From the NCBI GenBank assembly GCA_012841465.1, contig DUUS01000006.1:1-5720 (forward strand): a stretch of DNA of 5,720 bases, given 5' to 3'. The DNA is from Mollicutes bacterium (GTDB taxonomy: Bacteria > Bacillota_I > Bacilli_A > RF39 > UBA660). Every line of letters begins with the position of its first letter. The first letter of the stretch is position 1. Under the pieces are notes generated by a model. That model made no database searches. It saw only the letters and a program-made list of their open reading frames with translations, and was not told where the DNA came from. This document shows positions 1 through 5,670 of the stretch, one piece after another. Position numbers and translations under genes: made by a program.

Positions 1-10
1 ACTTCCAACT

Positions 11-799
11 TTAGATTTGTTTGGTTATCCAGTTAACTGTGTCTTTTATAACTAGTTGATGGGACTTTTTATCATCAGATAAAATATTAAAATTATGACC
101 CATATCTTTATATATTTTATAATCTTTAATATTTCCACTAGTTGAATTTGCGATTTCTTTTGAATGATTAGGATCTACTAGTTTATCTAAAGAACCTGAT
201 ATAGCAAGGATAGGTCCTTTATATTTAGACAAACTATCTAGTGGCTTGGTATCTTTTATTTCATCAAACCAAGTCTTTGATACTGTAATGTCATCTCGCC
301 ACTTCATTGGTATTTTAACTATGCCATCTCTTGAAGCTATATCATAGTATTCTTTAAAAAGGATTTCAAAGGCACCTTTACCATTATGACAAGCCCCAGA
401 CCAGCTTACCGCAAAACTTATATCTTGGTGATTTTTTCCTAGGAAGTGTGCCATTACTCTTGCTCCCTGGCTAAAGCCTAATATACCGATATCTTTTATA
501 TTTGGATGACTTTTTAAATATTCAAGCACTTTTTCAGTATCACTTACTTCTCCTAGAAAGGTTAATTCTTCTTCAGGTGCTTTACTTTGTCCACATCCAG
601 CAAAATCAAATCTAATCGAGGCTATATTATTTTCTCTTAAGGTTCTAGCTAGAATTTTAAACAGTCCGCCTACTTCATCTTTATTTGAGGCTGTTCCATG
701 ACATAAAATAACTGCTGGATAGGTCTTTTTATTTTTAGGAAGACATAATGCAGCAGGTATATCGTATTTATCATTTTTTATTATTATATTTTCTTCCAT
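11..799 (-). CDS. Alpha/beta hydrolase (esterase/S33-like), substrate unknown
   Basis: This is a 262-residue serine hydrolase of the alpha/beta fold, probably a cytoplasmic carboxylesterase or acyl-peptidase-like enzyme, since there is no signal peptide or membrane segment. Visible motifs, in order, are the oxyanion-hole CHGTASNK (His34-Gly35), FDFAGCGQS (residues 64-72), the nucleophile elbow GFSQG (108-112, Ser110), an acid in SGSLD (Asp205, with Asp209 as an alternative), and the catalytic His235 in DMGHNF. This order and the FDFxGxGxS element resemble the Hydrolase_4/cinnamoyl-esterase-like group, but the natural substrate cannot be read from sequence. The insert around residues 134-190 would form the lid. 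It is the last visible gene of the prfB operon and begins 1 bp after the ogt stop. Its AAAAGAG ribosome site (805-811) lies in the last codons and stop of ogt, which supports this ATG and coupled translation. Only 10 bp follow its TAA, so the operon may continue or terminate outside the window. The fold is secure; the specific function is open. Confidence 0.9.
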   Translation of the reverse strand: MEENIIIKNDKYDIPAALCLPKNKKTYPAVILCHGTASNKDEVGGLFKILARTLRENNIASIRFDFAGCGQSKAPEEELTFLGEVSDTEKVLEYLKSHPNIKDIGILGFSQGARVMAHFLGKNHQDISFAVSWSGACHNGKGAFEILFKEYYDIASRDGIVKIPMKWRDDITVSKTWFDEIKDTKPLDSLSKYKGPILAISGSLDKLVDPNHSKEIANSTSGNIKDYKIYKDMGHNFNILSDDKKSHQLVIKDTVNWITKQI

Positions 800-800
800 T

Positions 801-1247
801 TTAACTCTTTTCTAAATTTATTAAATGTTCTTTTAAATCTAGTCCTCCCCTAAAGCCAGTTAGAGAGCCATTTGATCCGATTACTCTATGGCAGGGAATT
901 ATTATTAGTAGTTTGTTTTTTGAAATTGCATTTGCTACTGCTCTTACGGCTTTAGGCTTATTTATTAATATAGCTATTTCTTTATAGGTTAATGTCTTTC
1001 CATAGGGTATATTTAAAAGTGCATTCCAAACCATTTTTTGAAAGTCTGTTCCTTGTAATAAATATTCTATATTTATATTAGATATTTCTTTATTAAAGTA
1101 TTTTAATATTTCTTCACTTGCTATTTTACATATTTGGTTTGAGTTTTCTTCTTTTATCTTATTTACTCTGTTTATTTCAAGTATATATTTATCGTTTGCT
1201 ATAATTTCAAATATAAATGATTTTATTTTTATATATTTATTATACAT
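801..1247 (-). CDS. ogt: Methylated-DNA--protein-cysteine S-methyltransferase (O6-alkylguanine repair)
   Basis: The 148-residue product matches the single-turnover DNA repair protein that moves methyl groups from O6-methylguanine (and O4-methylthymine) onto its own cysteine. The C-terminal half carries the whole signature: GTDFQKMVWNALLNIPYGKT (66-85), a helix-turn-helix with TYKEIA (87-92), RAVANA (102-107) holding the arginine finger and hinge Asn, and the active-site IPCHRVIGSNG (117-127) with Cys119, followed by GFRGGL and a C-terminal helix. The N-terminal half is divergent and AT-biased. There is no Ada-type regulatory domain, so it is the short Ogt/MGMT form. An oddity is that the usual Asn-Pro before the active-site strand is Asn-Lys here (NKLLIIIPCHRV). 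The gene overlaps the 3' end of the YitT gene by 8 bp and has only a weak ribosome site (AAGATAAAAATG), so translation probably depends on ribosomes finishing the upstream gene. The family call is firm; the symbol could equally be given as mgt or adaB-type. Confidence 0.95.
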   Translation of the reverse strand: MYNKYIKIKSFIFEIIANDKYILEINRVNKIKEENSNQICKIASEEILKYFNKEISNINIEYLLQGTDFQKMVWNALLNIPYGKTLTYKEIAILINKPKAVRAVANAISKNKLLIIIPCHRVIGSNGSLTGFRGGLDLKEHLINLEKS

Positions 1248-2088
1248 TTTTATCTTGTTTATTAATTGATAGATTTTTATTAATTACTTCATAACCATCA
1301 GTTATTGATATAAAGGCTTTTGGATCAATTAACAAAACTCCTTCTTTTAATTCGTAGTAATTTTTTGTATCCATAGATGTCATTATGATTTTACTTTTAT
1401 TTTTACTAAAACCACCTTTAATATTAAATTCAGTTAAATCATGTTTTAATTCATTCATTATATAGTTTTTTACTTCATTTTCTTTAGTAGTTATAATATA
1501 AAACATTTTACTAGTACTTATTCCTATTTTAGATTTAGTCGCAGTATATCTTATTATTAATATTACGATTAATGAATAAAGCATTGATTCAAACCCTAGA
1601 ATAAGAAGGGTGCCGAGTAAAATAATTGATTCAACTAAATAAGATACTATTTTGTTTTTATTAGTTGTTGCACTATCTAAAACATCTTGAATTATATCAA
1701 GTCCTCCAACACTATCTCCAGCTTTATATATTAAAGAATAACCTAGACCAGTTATAAAGCTTCCTGCTATTACTACAGTTATTGATTCTAGATTTTCAAA
1801 AGAAACAGTTAAGTGAAAGTAATTCATTATATAAATAAATAGAGGAATTAAAATACCAGGAAGAAGATAATTTTTATATTTAATTGGTCCTAGGGTTATA
1901 TAGGCTAAAATAATTAAACAAACATTAGCCATTAGTAAAAAAAGGGCTGGGTCATAATTATTTACATAATTAATTAAGGACGCTATACCATATATACCAT
2001 TGGGAATAATATCATAACTCAAGAAAAATATATTATAAGATATTGCTATTAATAATGAACCAGTTATAATTTTAATTCTTTTTTTCAT
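1240..2088 (-). CDS. YitT family membrane protein with C-terminal DUF2179 domain
   Basis: The 282-residue protein has an N-terminal membrane region and a soluble C-terminal domain, the architecture of the YitT family (YitT_membrane plus DUF2179). Hydrophobic segments are visible at roughly residues 8-25, 48-67, 73-92, 103-121 and 148-180, the last probably holding two helices. Family-type loops are IIPNGIYGIA (27-36), a variant of the usual PGGxxGIA, and AGDSVGGLDII (123-133). The tail from about 194 (KMFYIITTKENEVKNYI) to DPKAFISITDGYEVI (255-269) is the DUF2179 domain, whose DPxAFxxxTD element is conserved. The biochemical role of the family is not established; a transporter or a regulator at the membrane is possible. 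It starts 1 bp after the prfB stop, and its AAAGAGG ribosome site lies inside the last prfB codons. From memory, Bacillus subtilis also has a YitT-type gene (yvjA) next to prfB, so this pairing may be conserved. Confidence 0.9.
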   Translation of the reverse strand: MKKRIKIITGSLLIAISYNIFFLSYDIIPNGIYGIASLINYVNNYDPALFLLMANVCLIILAYITLGPIKYKNYLLPGILIPLFIYIMNYFHLTVSFENLESITVVIAGSFITGLGYSLIYKAGDSVGGLDIIQDVLDSATTNKNKIVSYLVESIILLGTLLILGFESMLYSLIVILIIRYTATKSKIGISTSKMFYIITTKENEVKNYIMNELKHDLTEFNIKGGFSKNKSKIIMTSMDTKNYYELKEGVLLIDPKAFISITDGYEVINKNLSINKQDKNV

Positions 2089-2089
2089 T

Positions 2090-3170
2090 TTACCTCTTTA
2101 AATAAGCTTCCATAAATGGCATTATATCTCCATCTAGTACTTTATCTGTATTACTTGTTTCATAATTTGTTCTTACATCTTTAACTAGTTTGTAAGGCTC
2201 TAAGGTGTAGTTTCTAATTTGACTTCCAAAATCAATATTTGAGCTTCCTTTTAAACTATTTAAATGCTTCTCTTGTTTTTCAATTTCTAGTTGTTCTAAT
2301 TTACTAATTAATATTTTCATAGCAGTAGCTTTATTTTTAATCTGACTTCTTTCATTTTGACAAGTTACTACAATACCAGTAGGAAGATGGGTTATTCTTA
2401 CAGCAGAATCGGTTGTGTTAACACTTTGTCCACCTTTACCACTACTTCTGTAGACATCTATTTTTAAATCTTCATCTTTTATTATAACATTTACTTCTTT
2501 ATCAATTTCAGGAATTATTGAAACTGCAGCAAATGAAGTGTGTCTTCTTTTACTAGAATCAAATGGGCTTATTCTTACCAATCTATGAACTCCAGCTTCT
2601 GATTTAAAATAACCATAGGCATAGTTTCCACTTATTCTTACTGTCGCACTTTTAATTCCTGCCTCTTCTCCATCTTGAAGATCGATTATTTCAAAAGTAT
2701 AATTATTTTTCGAGGCAAACATTTTATACATTCTAAGTAGCATTCCAGCCCAGTCAGTTGCCTCTGTTCCTCCTGCCCCTGGATGTATTTCAAGGTAGCA
2801 GTTAAATGAATCATATTTTCCGTTTAAAAGTGTTTCAATTTCTATTTTTTCTAGATGGTTGTTAATATCAAGAAGTTTATTCTCTACTTCTTTAACCATT
2901 TCTTCGTCTAGTTCCAAAGTTATTATTTCTTCTAAATCGTTTAATTCATTTAATAAATTATTATATGTTTCAATTGTTTTTTTAAGATTACTTAGGCTTT
3001 CAGTTATTTCTTTAGCTTTTTCAGGATTATCCCAAATAGCAGAATCATTTACTTTTGTTTCTAAAGTTTTTAATTCTTCTTTTTTACCTTCAACGTCAAA
3101 GAGACCTCCCGATATCAAGAAGTTTACTTTTATAATTTTTAATATTTTTAATTAATATTTCTTTGTTCAT
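2090..3170 (-). CDS. prfB: Peptide chain release factor 2, with programmed +1 frameshift
   Basis: RF2 recognises UAA and UGA in the ribosomal A site and triggers peptide release. The gene is read in two frames. An ATG at 3170, preceded by AAGGA (3176-3180), opens 24 codons ending in RSL and then an in-frame TGA (3098-3096). Slipping +1 past base 3098 continues from Asp25 in the frame that runs to the TAA at 2090, giving 359 residues, close to the 365 or so usual for RF2. In full numbering, the stop-codon reader SPF is at 201-203 (VRISPFDSSKRRHTSF), which marks RF2 rather than RF1. The catalytic GGQ is at 246-248 (RSSGKGGQSVN), close to the E. coli positions 205-207 and 250-252. The N-terminal third is a charged helical domain 1. 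A TTG at 3118 in the second frame could look like a start but would skip the regulated leader. Ala-to-Lys and His-to-Ser changes flank GGQ relative to the common SGAGGQHVN. This is the first gene of the operon and is expected to be autoregulated by RF2 level. Confidence 0.97.
2093..2099 (-). promoter_or_regulatory. Ribosome binding site of the YitT gene inside the prfB 3' end
   Basis: The minus strand reads AAAGAGG followed by TAAA and the ATG at 2088. The site is built from the last Lys and Arg codons of prfB together with its stop, so ribosomes ending prfB stand on the start signal of the next gene. This supports the chosen start and translational coupling. Confidence 0.75.
3095..3110 (-). 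promoter_or_regulatory. RF2 programmed +1 frameshift site
   Basis: On the minus strand the sequence reads GGGAGG TCT CTT TGA C. It has all the parts of the E. coli site AGGGGG TAT CTT TGA C: an internal Shine-Dalgarno-like element (3110-3105), three spacer bases, the slippery Leu codon CTT (3101-3099), the in-frame stop TGA (3098-3096) and the following C (3095). When RF2 is scarce, termination at UGA is slow and the ribosome shifts +1 to read CTT then GAC, making more RF2. The joined protein reads IGRSL-DVEGKK, like the RGSLDLE junction of other RF2 proteins. The mechanism is established for the family; that it works here is inferred from the exact spacing and composition. Confidence 0.96.
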
Positions 3171-3203
3171 ATAAATCCTTTTCTATATTAATGTTATCAT
3201 GAA

Positions 3204-3212
3204 ATTATATCA
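3204..3212 (-). promoter_or_regulatory. Extended -10 promoter of the prfB operon
   Basis: The minus strand reads TGATATAAT, a perfect TATAAT (3209-3204) with the TGn extension (3212-3210). No good -35 hexamer stands at 16-18 bp (the best is CACTTT), which is acceptable because the extended -10 compensates. Transcription would start near 3197, leaving a leader of about 27 bases before the prfB ATG at 3170, with AAGGA 5 bases ahead of it. It lies just downstream of the 3' end of the metallopeptidase-like gene. This is a prediction from consensus only. Confidence 0.7.
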
Positions 3213-3224
3213 GAAACAATCTTA

Positions 3225-4292
3225 TTAAAGTGTCTTTGATCTATTTAATTTATTATGTTTATTAACTATTTCATAAAATCTTTCATTACTTTCAATTAAT
3301 CCTATATAATTATCAGGATCTTTATTTATTAAATGAAGTAATTCTGGTTTTACTAGGGAATTTTCAAAATAATAGATAAGATATTCAATTTGCTCTTTAG
3401 TGTATTCTTTGGTGCTTATTAAATATTCTAATTTTGCTTCAAAATAATCAAGTAACATATCTTGTACTCTTCCAGCAAAGTTTTGAGGTCTTCTTAATTT
3501 TAGAGCTTGAAAGTTAAGCTCGATTAATCTAAATAATAGATTTGATTTATCTTTATCTGGTATGATTTTGTTTAACTGTATTTCAAGATCTTTAATTCCT
3601 TTATTGCCAAAATATGATTCAACTAATATAGGTCTACCCACTAAGTTTAACAGTTGATTTACAAAACAAAGTTCAAAATAGTACGGAGACATATACTTAT
3701 GATTAGATTGAAAAGCATTTATGGCGATAAGTTCAGTCATACCTTCTGTTAAACCATCATTTTTATCAGATTCATACGCTGAAGGATATTTAGTAAAGCC
3801 ACAATAAAAATTGTTTTCTTCTTTCCTTCTAGAGGCCATATGAGTAAGCTCATGAATTAGATTTATTCCAGTTTGAAGATCAAAGTTACCAGTTTTTAAA
3901 CTTTGATTTATTTCATCTATTTTATCTTTTTCTATTTCAATTATATTATTATAGGCATCATATCTAGCTGCTAAATTTGTATCTACATCATGAAAATTTA
4001 ATTTTAAAGTTTTGATGTTTTCGTAAAAGTTATCCTTATCTTCTTCTGGTATATTTTGCTCTAAGAATTCAAACATTACTTTTATAAGTGATATGTTAGA
4101 AATGCTTTTATTACTATTTATAGAACTTTCTAAACTTTCAAAATAATTATCATCTCTATTAAATAATTTTTTAATATAAAGAAATTCTTTCTCATTTAGA
4201 GGATAGAGTTTATTATTTTTCTCTTTATAAAATGATAAACCATTTTCTATATCAATTACTATCTTTTCATTATTTAAAACAATATAATTCAT
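3225..4292 (-). CDS. Putative HExxH zinc metallopeptidase-like protein of unknown function
   Basis: I do not recognise a named family for this 355-residue protein. The clearest signal is LIHELTHMASRR (145-156), an HExxH motif with His147, Glu148 and His151, the pattern of zinc peptidases. About 32-36 residues later comes GLTEGMTELIA (180-190), where Glu183 or Glu187 could be the third metal ligand, as in gluzincins. HExxH paired with a later EGxTE motif is typical of poorly studied Bacillota hypothetical proteins, from general familiarity only. There is no signal peptide or hydrophobic helix, so a cytoplasmic location is likely. The segment before HExxH (about 60-140) is polar and mostly helical in character, and so is the C-terminal half (about 230-345). 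The start is well supported: AAAAGGAGG (4304-4296) precedes the ATG by 3 bases. The gene sits 38 bp below the DUF4143 ATPase gene in the same direction, with no clear terminator or promoter between, so co-transcription is possible. Proteolytic activity is inferred and the substrate is unknown. Confidence 0.75.
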   Translation of the reverse strand: MNYIVLNNEKIVIDIENGLSFYKEKNNKLYPLNEKEFLYIKKLFNRDDNYFESLESSINSNKSISNISLIKVMFEFLEQNIPEEDKDNFYENIKTLKLNFHDVDTNLAARYDAYNNIIEIEKDKIDEINQSLKTGNFDLQTGINLIHELTHMASRRKEENNFYCGFTKYPSAYESDKNDGLTEGMTELIAINAFQSNHKYMSPYYFELCFVNQLLNLVGRPILVESYFGNKGIKDLEIQLNKIIPDKDKSNLLFRLIELNFQALKLRRPQNFAGRVQDMLLDYFEAKLEYLISTKEYTKEQIEYLIYYFENSLVKPELLHLINKDPDNYIGLIESNERFYEIVNKHNKLNRSKTL

Positions 4293-4295
4293 AGT

Positions 4296-4304
4296 CCTCC
4301 TTTT
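4296..4304 (-). promoter_or_regulatory. Strong ribosome binding site of the HExxH gene
   Basis: The minus strand reads AAAAGGAGG ACT ATG. This contains the full AGGAGG consensus, the best ribosome site in the window, but its 3-base spacing to the ATG is shorter than the usual 5-9. There is no better start codon nearby. Confidence 0.8.
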
Positions 4305-4330
4305 AATTTAATAACAATATTAAAACTTTT

Positions 4331-5620
4331 TTAATCTTTTAAACATCCAATTGGGACAATAAATATACCGTCTTCTGTAGTAAAAGCAGTATCCGTTCCT
4401 GTAATTACCATTAAAAAGTCTGGTTCTTTTACAGTTCTTTTCACTTTATTTTTAGCTTTAATTAAATCTCTCATCTCACGAAGCTTAGATATTGCATCTT
4501 CGATGCCATAAGTACCAAGTTTCGTTTGAACTAGCCCATACTTCCCATTATGAAAATGAATAACATGATCACACTCTAAATTATGCCTATCTCTATAATG
4601 TCTAACGTGACCGCCAATTTTATCTACATACACACTTAAATCTCTATTAACTAAATTTTCAAATATAAAACCAAATGTTTTTGGATCATTAGCCAACTCT
4701 TCTGGAGAGCATTCTAGTGCAGCTGTTGCAAATGAAGGGTCAACGAATGCTTTTTTATGTGAAGTTCTGATGCTGGTTTTTGATCTTAAATTTGGATTCC
4801 AAGAAGGTATTTCTTCTATAACATATAATCTTTTAAATATTTTCAAATATTCAATTATTGTTGTTCTACTAACCTCTCCAAAGTTAAATTGAATATCTTC
4901 TATTAGAGTAGTTGTTGATTCAAGAGTTGATACATGCCTAGCATATGATTTTAAAATTGCCCGTGCAATTTCTGGATCTCTCATCTTACCGTCAATTCTT
5001 CTAATATCTGATTCACACAGAGCAGTTATATATTCTTTCACAACATTAAGAGCAACCTTGTTGCTTTTATCTAAAGTAGACGGCCATCCACCTCGACAAG
5101 TTAGAAATGCCAATCTTTTATAATCTATATCTGATGTTTGACCTGATACTTCCACATCATTGTTCATAATATCTTTTAAGGAAATAGATCCATTTGAATC
5201 TCCTGATTCAAACAAAGTCATAGGTTTTAGATCAACAAACGAAAATCTGCCAACTCCAGAATGAAGATTTTTGGTCTCTTCATCATTAGGTGTTGCACTT
5301 CCCGTTAAAATATATAAACCAGTTTTATTTTGTTTGTCAATATCACTTCTTACTGAGTTCCATATTCTTGGAATAACTTGCCATTCATCAATTAGTCTTG
5401 GCTTTTCTCCTTTTAGCAAAATTGACATATCGCTTCCTGCTAGCATTTTATGTTTTTCTAATTGCTCGTCATCCTGAAGTTCCAAATAAGATTTTGCGAA
5501 TTCTTTTCCAGTTCTTGTTTTACCACACCATTTAGGTCCTCTTATTAAAACTGCACCAGTTGTTTCTAATTTTTCCTTGATAACATCATCTACTATTCTA
5601 TTTATATACTTATCATTCAT
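4331..5620 (-). CDS. AAA-type ATPase with DUF4143 C-terminal region
   Basis: This 429-residue protein belongs to the widespread ATP-binding proteins with an AAA_14-like N-terminal ATPase and a DUF4143 C-terminal part. Motifs in order: Walker A GPKWCGKT (28-35), Walker B PRLIDEWQ (74-81, Asp78 and Glu79), the sensor-like strand LTGSATP (105-111), HSGVGRF (120-126), and KPMTLFESGDSNGSISL (132-148). A helical and winged-helix-like middle follows (RGGWP at 176-180; SRTTIIEYLKIFKRLYVIEEI at 251-271), then FGFIFENLVNRDL (316-328). The end has the restriction-nuclease-like core LECDHVIHFHNGKYGLVQTKLG (348-369). Relatives usually have E(V/I)K where this one has QTK, so a catalytic Glu appears to be Gln365. 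The family's role is unknown; proposals elsewhere include defence, toxin-like or regulatory functions, none shown here. It has its own promoter, and AAGGAGA (5628-5634) lies 7 bases before the ATG. It ends 38 bp before the HExxH gene. Such genes are often horizontally acquired; its base composition looks only slightly GC-richer than its neighbours. Confidence 0.92.
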   Translation of the reverse strand: MNDKYINRIVDDVIKEKLETTGAVLIRGPKWCGKTRTGKEFAKSYLELQDDEQLEKHKMLAGSDMSILLKGEKPRLIDEWQVIPRIWNSVRSDIDKQNKTGLYILTGSATPNDEETKNLHSGVGRFSFVDLKPMTLFESGDSNGSISLKDIMNNDVEVSGQTSDIDYKRLAFLTCRGGWPSTLDKSNKVALNVVKEYITALCESDIRRIDGKMRDPEIARAILKSYARHVSTLESTTTLIEDIQFNFGEVSRTTIIEYLKIFKRLYVIEEIPSWNPNLRSKTSIRTSHKKAFVDPSFATAALECSPEELANDPKTFGFIFENLVNRDLSVYVDKIGGHVRHYRDRHNLECDHVIHFHNGKYGLVQTKLGTYGIEDAISKLREMRDLIKAKNKVKRTVKEPDFLMVITGTDTAFTTEDGIFIVPIGCLKD

Positions 5621-5627
5621 ATAGAGT

Positions 5628-5634
5628 TCTCCTT
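5628..5634 (-). promoter_or_regulatory. Ribosome binding site of the DUF4143 ATPase gene
   Basis: The minus strand reads AAGGAGA, then 7 bases, then the ATG at 5620. It fixes the start codon. It is unusual in lying at or immediately after the predicted transcription start. Confidence 0.8.
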
Positions 5635-5637
5635 ACA

Positions 5638-5650
5638 GACATTATATGTC
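5638..5650. promoter_or_regulatory. 13-bp palindrome over the -10 box, possible operator
   Basis: The minus strand reads GACAT ATA ATGTC: perfect 5-bp arms around three central bases, covering the whole -10 box of the ATPase promoter. A dimeric repressor bound here would block transcription. No regulator gene is visible in the window, and an AT-rich palindrome this short can occur by chance. Confidence 0.35.
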
Positions 5651-5669
5651 ACTTATCAAATTTGTTCAA
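5641..5669 (-). promoter_or_regulatory. Sigma-70-type promoter of the DUF4143 ATPase gene
   Basis: The minus strand shows a -35 box TTGAAC (5669-5664), a 17-bp spacer and a perfect -10 TATAAT (5646-5641). The expected start point is near 5634, so the mRNA leader would be only about 14 bases and the ribosome site would lie at its extreme 5' end. The direct repeats stand directly upstream of the -35 box. Confidence 0.78.
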
Positions 5670-5670
5670 G

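Noticed and set aside
3098..3118. TTG start for prfB in the second frame
   Set aside because: The ATG at 3170 with its ribosome site, the promoter and a perfect frameshift site explain the gene better and give the family's normal length.
2859..3155. Open frame of 98 codons on the plus strand
   Set aside because: It lies opposite prfB, is Ser/Phe/Leu-rich as expected for the antisense of a Lys/Glu-rich gene, and has no family motif.
3171..3224. Intrinsic terminator for the HExxH gene before prfB
   Set aside because: No GC-containing stem followed by a T-run was found in this short gap; it holds the prfB promoter and ribosome site.
4307..4324. Inverted repeat TTTAATA-TTGT-TATTAAA between the ATPase and HExxH genes as a terminator
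   Set aside because: The stem is only A-T pairs, and no T-run follows it in the direction of transcription; it is likely chance in AT-rich DNA.
5271..5477. Open frame of 68 codons on the plus strand
   Set aside because: It is antisense to the Walker region of the ATPase gene and has no recognisable domain or supporting ribosome site.
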